Of a stretch of DNA of 46,962 nucleotides, positions 8,098 to 14,605 are shown one piece after another (the stretch's first letter is position 1; each line of letters opens with the position of its first letter). Location: the NCBI GenBank assembly GCA_964436165.1, contig CAYTBY010000005.1, positions 1 through 46,962 on the forward strand, given 5' to 3'. Under the pieces are notes generated by a model. It searched no databases. It was not told the origin of the DNA and saw nothing but the letters and a program-made list of their open reading frames with translations. The position numbers were made by a program, and so were the translations under genes. The DNA comes from 2-01-FULL-39-28 sp964436165. GTDB lineage: Bacteria; Patescibacteriota; Minisyncoccia; 2-02-FULL-40-12; GWA2-44-9.

Positions 8098-9251
8098 TAT
8101 GAAGTGAGTAGTTTAATCGTTTCCTCAACCATTTTTTCAACACTAAACTTTTTTACTGTTTCCAGGCCCTCCCTGGCAAAATGTTCTCTGAATTCCGGCG
8201 ATTGCCACAATCCCTTTATCGCTTCGATGATATTAAATTCGTCATTATATCTGACTAAAAACCCATTCTCGCCTTGGCTTATCACTTCTTTATTTCCCCC
8301 CATAGCGCTGGCAATTACAGGAATTCCAGCCGCCATTGCTTCAAGTATCTGATGAGAAAAACCCTCATAACCGCTATTTAAAACAAACATATCCGAAGCG
8401 GCCAGATATATAGCCAGATCTTCTTGGCTTTTTCTGCCGACAATAAATACCTTTCTATCGAGGCCCATATTTTTCACCATCGAGTCCAAGGTTTTCTTTT
8501 CAGGACCATCACCGACTATTACCAGGCGTAGAAATTGATTTATCTCCAGCAATTTGGGCATTATTTTAATCAGCATCCTAAACCCCTTCCATGGCACCAA
8601 CCGCCCGCTTGAAAGAATAATATTTCCTGGAATGCCTATTTTTTTTCTGGCCTCTTCTTTGGTCAGTTCAGATTTTTTAAAATCAACGCCATTATAAATC
8701 ACGTGGATTTTCTCCGATTTCGTCCCCCAGCCTTTAACCATATCGGCTAAATACTGGGAAGGAACAATGACTCCGTCTGCCTTCCGACAAACCCAATATT
8801 GAACCCCGGCTAAAAGCTTTATCCAGCCGGTTTTTGTCGCCTCTTGAAAATCACCTATAAGAAACGAGCTTTTATTTTTCTGAACGGCTATTTCCCAAGC
8901 ATAATCACCGACTATTTTTACAAAGAATTTTTTCTTTCTTATTCTGGCCGCCAGTAAAGCAGGCAATCCGGCGCTTACCGTATTTAACGAAAAAATAATA
9001 TCGTTCTTTGAGGCAAGCCTAAGAACTTTAAAAAAGTAGGCTAGATGTTTGAATGGCTTGGGCCATTTTTTCCACACCCTTGCAACCTTAAAAGACAGCT
9101 CCTTGTCGGTCGGATAACTGAACTTAGAAGAATAAGTTATCACGGTTATTTCAGCTAACCCCTCCGCTTTCTTGCCCATCGTCATCGCATAAGAAGCCGG
9201 TCCGCCGATATCGGGAGGAAAAATTCCAGTTGTAATCAAAATTTTCTTCAT
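8097..9251 (-). CDS. Glycosyltransferase, GT4 family
   Basis: 384 residues from the preferred ATG at 9251 (MKKILITTGIFPPDIGGPAS, a classic GT4 N-terminus with the glycine-rich acceptor loop). The frame extends to 9293, but those extra residues (MKIQGRTSRLNLKD) come from an inserted REP-like element, so the shorter start is more likely. The donor domain contains SSGRLVPWKGFRMLIK and the EX7E motif EGFSHQILEAMAAGIPV near residue 303. A short AAAG lies 4 nt before the ATG, as in the gene starting at 6927. It overlaps its downstream neighbour by one base (8097). Confidence 0.87.
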   Translation of the reverse strand: MKKILITTGIFPPDIGGPASYAMTMGKKAEGLAEITVITYSSKFSYPTDKELSFKVARVWKKWPKPFKHLAYFFKVLRLASKNDIIFSLNTVSAGLPALLAARIRKKKFFVKIVGDYAWEIAVQKNKSSFLIGDFQEATKTGWIKLLAGVQYWVCRKADGVIVPSQYLADMVKGWGTKSEKIHVIYNGVDFKKSELTKEEARKKIGIPGNIILSSGRLVPWKGFRMLIKIMPKLLEINQFLRLVIVGDGPEKKTLDSMVKNMGLDRKVFIVGRKSQEDLAIYLAASDMFVLNSGYEGFSHQILEAMAAGIPVIASAMGGNKEVISQGENGFLVRYNDEFNIIEAIKGLWQSPEFREHFAREGLETVKKFSVEKMVEETIKLLTS

Positions 9252-9270
9252 ATCTTTGAGGTTCAATCTA

Positions 9271-9307
9271 GAGGTTCGACCTTGGATCTTCAAAAAGGTC
9301 GAATCTC
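9271..9307. repeat. REP-like dyad (TTTTTGAAGAT spacer), intergenic
   Basis: Arms GAGGTTCGACCTT (9271-9283) and AAGGTCGAATCTC (9295-9307) pair 12 of 13. Read on the minus strand, arm and spacer match the elements at 29846, 30474 and 36731. It lies between two glycosyltransferase genes, just upstream of the start at 9251. Confidence 0.85.
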
Positions 9308-9311
9308 GACA

Positions 9312-10007
9312 TTATTTAAAAATATTGAATTTTATGATGTGCCAAATCGCCGCAACACCATCTTTCCAGTTTATCTTTTTACCTTCTTCGTATGTTCTGC
9401 CTCTATAAGAAATACCAACCTCATATACGCGTAAGCCGGCCTGAGCAACTCTGGCTGTCAATTCCGGCTCTATCCCAAAGCGGTTAGCCGATAACTTCGG
9501 TAATATTTTATTAACCGCCTCTTTTGTAAACATTTTATAGCCCGTCTCCATATCCGATAAATTAAGTCCGGTAAAAATATTGGATATAAGCGTAACCAGC
9601 TGATTAGCCATGTAATGATGAAAATACAAAACCCGGCGCGGCAAGACGGTAATAAATCTTGAACCGTAAACAACATCGGCATCGCCCTCTAATATAGGTT
9701 TCATCAGCATCGAATACTCTTGGGGGTTATATTCTAAGTCAGAATCCTGGATAACAACAATATCTCCGGTAGATTCTTTGAATCCCCTTCTCACGGCCGC
9801 GCCTTTTCCATAATTTTTATCACTAAGAATGACCTTATGGGCGTTCCTGTACTTACTGAGCAATTGCCTTGTTTTATCTGTTGAACCGTCATCAACAAAA
9901 ATAAGCTCCTTAGTACAACCAACATCAACGGCCAAAACCGCTTCCGTTAATTTCTCTATCGTTTTTTCCTCATTAAAAACCGGAATAACGATGCTTAGTT
10001 TTTTCAT
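9312..10007 (-). CDS. Glycosyltransferase, GT2 family (polyprenol-phosphate sugar transferase-like)
   Basis: 231 residues from MKKLSIVIPVFNEEKTIEKL. A GT-A fold: FVDDGSTDKT at 38-46 binds the nucleotide, and QDSDLEYNP at 87-95 is the DXD-type metal site. RRVLYFHHYMAN and MSDMETGYKMF-like segments (here LNLSDMETGYKMF) are typical of DPM1-like enzymes. The family moves mannose or glucose from a nucleotide sugar to polyprenyl phosphate, producing the lipid-linked donors used by GT39/GT-C transferases such as those at 18-31 kb. There is no C-terminal membrane domain. An ATG five codons upstream (10022) is possible but less conserved-looking. Confidence 0.88.
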   Translation of the reverse strand: MKKLSIVIPVFNEEKTIEKLTEAVLAVDVGCTKELIFVDDGSTDKTRQLLSKYRNAHKVILSDKNYGKGAAVRRGFKESTGDIVVIQDSDLEYNPQEYSMLMKPILEGDADVVYGSRFITVLPRRVLYFHHYMANQLVTLISNIFTGLNLSDMETGYKMFTKEAVNKILPKLSANRFGIEPELTARVAQAGLRVYEVGISYRGRTYEEGKKINWKDGVAAIWHIIKFNIFK

Positions 10008-10020
10008 TGGAATTTGATTC

Positions 10021-10066
10021 ATTAAAAATTTATTGAAAATTTTAAATTAAAAATTAAAAATTCTGA
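10021..10066. repeat. AT-rich micro-repeat, intergenic
   Basis: AAATT/TTAAA units fill the 46 nt between two glycosyltransferase genes. Same class as those at 885, 23200 and 40912. Confidence 0.45.
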
Positions 10067-11274
10067 TAAATTTTCCTAAATTTATCAGCGATGTTATCCC
10101 AATCATATCTTTCTATAACTAACTCTCGGGCATTCTTAACTATCTCGTCTTTTAGTTTAGCATTTTCTAAAATTAGACTTATCTTAAAAGCAATGTCTGC
10201 CGGTTCTAATGCACAGAACAAGCCGGTTTTTCTATCTTCTAAAAAATCTGGTATCCCGCCGACTTTTGTCCCGATTATCGGCACTCCGGCCACCATCGCC
10301 TCAAGAAACGCGCTCCCTAACCCTTCCGACCTTGAAGGCCGCACAAAAACATCAGAAATTTTTAAATACAGCGGCAAGTCTTCATTATTCACCGAACCGG
10401 CAAAAATAATCCTATCGTCCACCCCAAGCTCTACCACCAACCGTTTAAGCTCTTCTCTCTGTTCTCCGTCGCCCACCAATAAAAGCCGGTAACTATCTGA
10501 TGATCTCTGCTTAAGTACCGCTGTGGCTCTAATCAATAAATCAACGCCATTTTTAGGGACCAACCGGGAAACGCTGATAATTACTTTGTCGTCCGGCATT
10601 ACGCCTAACTTATTTTCTAAAGCCGTCATTTCCCCATAGCTGAACTCTTTCGAGAAATGTTCGATATCCACGCCGTTGGGAATAACTTCTGTTTTTAAGT
10701 TGGGGGCTATCTGAAAAATATAATTTTTAAGATACCTGCTTATTGCCGTCGCCCGATCGGCCTTTTTTAATATCAGTCCTCTGAAAAAGTTTATTAGAAA
10801 CCCTTGCTGTTCAAGATTCTTACCTTCTTGAAGAGTAATAATAAAAGGCAATTTTGGATAAACCCCCACACCAAACGAGCGATTGCCTTTCGGCACTTCG
10901 GATTCGCTCGTTCTGGTGTGGGGGTAAAAATATTTCAACAACCAAGCCCCGCCTGCCGCGCTTGACGCCTGAAAGGCGTGAATGGCAATATATTGATTGG
11001 TTTTAGTCAGCTTTCTTGCTTTTAAAAATATGGCCAAAGGAAGAAAAACTTTCGGCAATAAAAATTTTGCCCCGCCCAAAGTCCCGCCGACACGAAATAC
11101 CGTAACATTGCCAACTTTTTCGTATTTGGGAGTATTTTTATTTAACCTTCCGGTTATTAAGTCAAATTCAAAATCCGGCAGACGGTCGGTTATGTTTTTT
11201 ATGGCCAGCTCTGACCCTCCAATAAGGGGAAGGTAAGAGCTAGATAAGATTAAAATTCTAGTCTTTTTAGTCAT
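10054..11274 (-). CDS. Glycosyltransferase, GT4 family, with a palindromic insert
   Basis: 406 residues. The N-terminus ILILSSSYLPLIGGSELAIK is the GT4 acceptor-domain start. The donor domain shows IISVSRLVPKNGVDLLI and the EX7E motif EGLGSAFLEAMVAGVPI near residue 321, followed by VGGIPDFL. Residues about 117-137 (TRTSESEVPKGNRSFGVGV) are encoded by a 64-bp palindromic element (10862-10925) absent from ordinary family members. It sits in the long loop after the KYFYP segment of the acceptor domain. It is transcribed divergently from the gene at 11400. A TATAGT -10 box lies 8 nt before the ATG, which suggests a leaderless or near-leaderless message. Confidence 0.87.
   Translation of the reverse strand: MTKKTRILILSSSYLPLIGGSELAIKNITDRLPDFEFDLITGRLNKNTPKYEKVGNVTVFRVGGTLGGAKFLLPKVFLPLAIFLKARKLTKTNQYIAIHAFQASSAAGGAWLLKYFYPHTRTSESEVPKGNRSFGVGVYPKLPFIITLQEGKNLEQQGFLINFFRGLILKKADRATAISRYLKNYIFQIAPNLKTEVIPNGVDIEHFSKEFSYGEMTALENKLGVMPDDKVIISVSRLVPKNGVDLLIRATAVLKQRSSDSYRLLLVGDGEQREELKRLVVELGVDDRIIFAGSVNNEDLPLYLKISDVFVRPSRSEGLGSAFLEAMVAGVPIIGTKVGGIPDFLEDRKTGLFCALEPADIAFKISLILENAKLKDEIVKNARELVIERYDWDNIADKFRKIYQNF
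10862..10925. repeat. Palindromic element CCCCCACAC...GTGTGGGGG in coding sequence
   Basis: Outer arms ACCCCCACACCA (10862-10873) and TGGTGTGGGGGT (10914-10925) are perfect. Inner arms ACGAGCGA (10875-10882) and TCGCTCGT (10904-10911) are also perfect. The central loop contains CTTTCGGCACTTCGGAT. A relative with the same outer arms lies in noncoding DNA at 36590-36652. Confidence 0.85.
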
Positions 11275-11282
11275 TTTATGGT

Positions 11283-11288
11283 ACTATA
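11283..11288 (-). promoter_or_regulatory. Candidate -10 box, leaderless start
   Basis: TATAGT on the minus strand, 8 nt upstream of the ATG at 11274. No clear -35 box was found. Compare 20224, 32419, 38986 and 45394. Confidence 0.4.
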
Positions 11289-11357
11289 ATGCCACAAATA
11301 GTTGGTTTAGACAATCATTGGATTATTTGAATATTTGAGCTTGGAATTTTGATATTG

Positions 11358-11389
11358 TTTAGGATTTAGGGTTTAGAGTTTAGGATTTA
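11358..11389. repeat. Seven-base tandem repeat TTTAGGR
   Basis: About 4.5 copies of TTTAGGA/TTTAGGG/TTTAGAG in the divergent intergenic region just upstream of the gene at 11400. It looks like an AT-rich micro-repeat; its position in the leader could affect expression. Confidence 0.6.
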
Positions 11390-11399
11390 ATAAAATTTT

Positions 11400-12614
11400 A
11401 TGAAGAAAATTTTATTTATTATTACTCAATCTGAAATGGGCGGCGCCCAGAGATTTTTGTATAACTTTTTAAGCCGAACCGGCAGCAATTATGAGATTCT
11501 AGTAGCAACCGGCTCGCCTCGCTTGCCTCGCCGAGACGAGTCGAGGCTGGGCCAAAGCCATGCGAAGGTGGGCTCTGACGGCGGTCCGGAACTTGCCGAA
11601 AAGCTTAAATCTTTAAATATTGCTATTTTTAAGCTTGAGCACCTCAAAAGAGAAATAAACCCCGCCAGCGACATAAAGGCCTGCTACGAAATACGGGATT
11701 TAATAATTAAATTTAAACCCGATACGCTCTTTCTACTAAGCTCCAAAGCCGGATTTCTTGGATCTTTTGCTACTAAGTTCCTAACTCCTAATTCCTATCT
11801 TCCTAGAATCGTCTACCGTATCGGCGGCTGGTCTTTCAATGACCCCTGGCCGAAATGGAAAAAGAAATTATGGGTAATGCTTGAGAAAAAAAGCGCATCC
11901 TGGAAAGACATAATAATCGTCAATAATACTCACGACTTTGAACAAGCCAAAAAACTGGGGATAAAACCGCGAGAACAGCTTGTTCTAATACATAATGGCC
12001 TTGATCCGTACAAGCTTGACTTTTTGCCCAGGGATGAGGCCAGACTTAAATTATTTGAAAAATTATCCAAATACTCTGGAAAAATTTTCCAAGCCAACAC
12101 AATCATCGGAACAGTTGCTAACCTTTATCCGACGAAGGGACTCCAATACTTGGTAGAAGCCGCAGAGTATTTTAAAAATAATGAGGATATAATTTTTGTA
12201 GTTATCGGGGGCGGCGAGGAAAAAGAAAAATTAGAATTATTAATCACCCGTTACAAATTACAAAAAAAGGTTTTCCTAATGGGCCAATTACCGGATGGCC
12301 ATAGATATATTCCCGCTTTCGACATATTCGTCCTACCTTCAGTCAAAGAGGGCTTCCCCTTTGCCGTTCTTGAGGCCATGTCGGCCAAAATTCCGGTCAT
12401 CGCCACTCGCGTCGGCGCCATACCTGAAATAATCGAGAATGGCAAAAACGGCTTTATCGTCGAACCGGCCAATCCCGCCGCTCTGGCCGGCAAAATAAAA
12501 GAGCTCCTGGCCAGCGACCGCCTCCGCCAAGAATTCTCTATCCAAGGCCACCAAACTGTCCTCTTCAAATTCTCTGAAGATAAGATGGTAAAAGAAATAG
12601 AAGCCCTGATCTAA
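11400..12614 (+). CDS. Glycosyltransferase, GT4 family, with a GC-rich insert
   Basis: 404 residues. The start MKKILFIITQSEMGGAQRFL is the typical acceptor-domain opening with the GGAQR loop. The donor domain has TIIGTVANLYPTKGLQYLVE and the EX7E motif EGFPFAVLEAMSAKIPV near residue 323, then VGAIPEII. After ILVATGSP, about 20 residues (RLPRRDESRLGQSHAKVGSD) are encoded by GC-rich repeat DNA at 11511-11580 that contrasts with the AT-rich gene. A second micro-repeat at 11778-11806 gives KFLTPNSYLPRIV. It is the only glycosyltransferase here on the plus strand, divergent from the cluster, and lacks a clear Shine-Dalgarno. Confidence 0.87.
   Translation: MKKILFIITQSEMGGAQRFLYNFLSRTGSNYEILVATGSPRLPRRDESRLGQSHAKVGSDGGPELAEKLKSLNIAIFKLEHLKREINPASDIKACYEIRDLIIKFKPDTLFLLSSKAGFLGSFATKFLTPNSYLPRIVYRIGGWSFNDPWPKWKKKLWVMLEKKSASWKDIIIVNNTHDFEQAKKLGIKPREQLVLIHNGLDPYKLDFLPRDEARLKLFEKLSKYSGKIFQANTIIGTVANLYPTKGLQYLVEAAEYFKNNEDIIFVVIGGGEEKEKLELLITRYKLQKKVFLMGQLPDGHRYIPAFDIFVLPSVKEGFPFAVLEAMSAKIPVIATRVGAIPEIIENGKNGFIVEPANPAALAGKIKELLASDRLRQEFSIQGHQTVLFKFSEDKMVKEIEALI
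11511..11580. repeat. GC-rich repeat-like insertion in a glycosyltransferase
   Basis: A GC-rich block with internal inverted pieces (GCCTCG at 11516-11521 against CGAGGC at 11542-11547). It interrupts a region where related enzymes run directly from ATG-like loop to ELAEKLK. The frame is preserved. Confidence 0.6.
11778..11806. repeat. TTCCTA micro-repeat in coding sequence
   Basis: Four TTCCTA/CTCCTA units in tandem, in frame. The same unit is found at 3487-3518. Confidence 0.6.
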
Positions 12615-12644
12615 AAAGGGTTGAATCTCTCGAGGGCGAAGTAG

Positions 12645-12672
12645 TTGATTTTTTTAATTTTTCATATATAAT
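12645..12672 (+). promoter_or_regulatory. Sigma-70-type promoter
   Basis: TTGATT (12645-12650) and a consensus TATAAT (12667-12672), 16 nt apart, about 29 nt upstream of the GTG start at 12701. Confidence 0.65.
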
Positions 12673-12700
12673 ATACGGGGTGTAACCAACGGAGGTAATC

Positions 12701-13684
12701 GTGGGAAAAGTAGTTGAAAAGGTCATTAACAAACACATCCATGTTTTTGAGGGCAACGCGCGGGTATTGCTGGAAATGCCCCACAGCGGACTATTCGGCT
12801 TTGAGCCTTCGGATAAAATCCATCCTTCTTTAGCTCCTAAAATAAATTCTGGCTCCGCAGAACTTAGAAAAGCCATCGGGGCTGGCTGTGATGCATCAGT
12901 ATCCGAAATGACCGGATTCAATAGCTTGATAAATGATTTAAATCTATACGGAATTCGCAATGACCTGGCCAGGGTTCTCTGCGACACTAACCGGGAAAAA
13001 GACCAGGTTTCCGACTGGGCTGTAAAGAGAGGCAGTCCGGACGATCATCGCCATGGAGTTATTTGGGATAGCGTCCCCATAATCGGCGCTGATCTAAACC
13101 TGTCAGATCAAGAGCTTAAAGATTTACTGACGACCAAAGCCGAAAGAATTCTGAAAGAGCCGCTGACACAAAGAAAGTTCTCCGCCTTTATGAAAGATGC
13201 TTACGATCCGTATCACGCCCAGCTTCAGTATTTTCACGAACAAATAATTCGCCGGCATGATTTTTGCATTCATATCGCCCTTCATTCGATGCCTCCGTTT
13301 TTCCCCAAAAAAGTGTGCGGAGCTTACATGTTCGGTAGCCAAAAAGCCCAGAGGGGTTCCTTCGATCAGCAAAATAACACCCTGCCTGACGTAATTCTGA
13401 TCCACAATAATTACAAAGCGGCCAGCAGAGTCCATGTTGAAACCATAAAATACGTTTTTCAATCAGCCGGACTTATTGTTGAGGACGGCAAAGGACCTTT
13501 CCTTGGCGATATCGGAGTTACCAAAAAATACGGAGATCCGTTGAAATACGTCGAAGTCATCGGCATTGAGCATGTCGCCCACGAAACTGAACCTGGCCGG
13601 CATCTCGGCAGTCCAGAAGTAGATTTGGAAAAAGCCAGAAAATTTCAAAATATCTACCGTCAAGCCATTTCCCAACTTTTATAA
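12701..13684 (+). CDS. N-formylglutamate amidohydrolase-like enzyme (FGase family)
   Basis: 327 residues, starting at GTG 12701 behind a strong Shine-Dalgarno GGAGG (12691-12695). The family hydrolyses N-formyl (or N-acyl) amino acids with a metal in a zinc-peptidase-like fold. Signatures seen are EMPHSG at 25-30, the Arg/Asp/Asn block LARVLCDTNREKD near 85-98, and IALHSMPP near 192-199, together supplying typical metal and substrate residues. The C-terminus ends in an EHVAHETEPGRHLG stretch. It has its own promoter and terminator, so it is a single-gene transcript. True substrate unknown: CPR bacteria usually lack histidine catabolism, so another N-acyl substrate is plausible. Confidence 0.75.
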   Translation: MGKVVEKVINKHIHVFEGNARVLLEMPHSGLFGFEPSDKIHPSLAPKINSGSAELRKAIGAGCDASVSEMTGFNSLINDLNLYGIRNDLARVLCDTNREKDQVSDWAVKRGSPDDHRHGVIWDSVPIIGADLNLSDQELKDLLTTKAERILKEPLTQRKFSAFMKDAYDPYHAQLQYFHEQIIRRHDFCIHIALHSMPPFFPKKVCGAYMFGSQKAQRGSFDQQNNTLPDVILIHNNYKAASRVHVETIKYVFQSAGLIVEDGKGPFLGDIGVTKKYGDPLKYVEVIGIEHVAHETEPGRHLGSPEVDLEKARKFQNIYRQAISQLL

Positions 13685-13702
13685 CCGCCTTGGCGGTTTT
13701 TT
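13683..13702 (+). terminator. Rho-independent terminator
   Basis: AACCGCC TT GGCGGTT followed by T residues. It begins inside the stop codon of the preceding gene. Confidence 0.9.
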
Positions 13703-13713
13703 GTTTATACATG

Positions 13714-13733
13714 AAAAAAGACCGTACTCGGTC
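13714..13733 (-). terminator. Rho-independent terminator
   Basis: On the minus strand GACCG AGTA CGGTC is followed by six T. It serves the small gene at 13793-14173. A second 7-bp hairpin, GTCCCAT/ATGGGAC (13739-13755), precedes it. Confidence 0.85.
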
Positions 13734-13792
13734 AGCGAGTCCCATCGTATGGGACAATTGCGAGATTAGACCTTAAATCTTTAAAAACTCTC

Positions 13793-14173
13793 CTAACTTG
13801 GTTTGGAAGTTTTGAATTGATTATTGTTATCAGTAGGATAAAATCTCCACTCTCCGTTTATCGAAACAGATACAAAGTGAATCTGGGCCGGCATGATATT
13901 ATTGATGCAATCCATAACATGCTGTATCAAATGACCAAGCTCTTCGGGCTTAAACAACCGTGAATTAGGAAATTCAAAATATTTCAAAAAAATATCATTA
14001 ACAGCCGGTTTAACCGCTGATACAAAATCCTCAATAGTAGCCGCCCCGGCAACCACAGGCCTCAGACTAGAAAAAGTATCGGTTATCTCTTGAAAATTAA
14101 CACTAAGAGACTCGAAGCACACCTTCTCAATCTCGGCCATATCCCATCTCAAAAAATTAAACAACTCCCCCAC
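13793..14173 (-). CDS. Hypothetical protein, 126 residues
   Basis: Soluble and probably helical, without a signal peptide, starting at GTG (14173). Contains EIEKVCFESLSVNFQEITDT and EELGHLIQHVMDCINNIMPA. The C-terminal part (IHFVSVSINGEWRFYPTDN) looks like two beta strands with a turn. It has a good terminator downstream (13714-13733), which supports it being expressed. No family recognised. The 114 nt upstream hold no confident promoter. Confidence 0.6.
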   Translation of the reverse strand: MGELFNFLRWDMAEIEKVCFESLSVNFQEITDTFSSLRPVVAGAATIEDFVSAVKPAVNDIFLKYFEFPNSRLFKPEELGHLIQHVMDCINNIMPAQIHFVSVSINGEWRFYPTDNNNQFKTSKPS

Positions 14174-14287
14174 CTTATCACTATTTCAGGCAAGAATCAA
14201 CACATCACACAACACCACCAGCTTCTATAATGAGGCCCAAAGAGTTAATTTAAAACCCGAACTGGAATTGATAGATGGCGATTAAAA

Positions 14288-14605
14288 TTAGAAACCAAAA
14301 TTAGAGAAAGCAAAATAACCTAAAATATAAAGACTTGTAAACGAGAGCCAAAATCCAATTCCAAAAAACAATGAACTTCTAATCAGATTACCGTCAATTA
14401 CTTTTCTAAGTTTTGAGTAGGTAGCATAAATAACTCCGGCGATAAAACCGTAAGGAATGCCGAGTAAAATAAACAAGAAACTTGAGTTAAAATTTGGAAA
14501 TAAGTCAGCAAATGGTATTCCTCCGTAAAAAATACCTAATAAGAATATAAACAAGATACCAAAGCCAAGTCCTTTAAATAGTTTGATTAAAAATTTATTA
14601 GCCAT
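14288..14605 (-). CDS. Small integral membrane protein
   Basis: 105 residues with three hydrophobic helices: about 12-30 (GLGFGILFIFLLGIFYGG), 43-63 and 78-100. A good Shine-Dalgarno (GGGGAT) precedes the ATG. The start lies 19 nt inside the 3' end of the lipase gene, so the two are translationally linked. It could help secrete or anchor the lipase, but this is inference from position only. Confidence 0.7.
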   Translation of the reverse strand: MANKFLIKLFKGLGFGILFIFLLGIFYGGIPFADLFPNFNSSFLFILLGIPYGFIAGVIYATYSKLRKVIDGNLIRSSLFFGIGFWLSFTSLYILGYFAFSNFGF

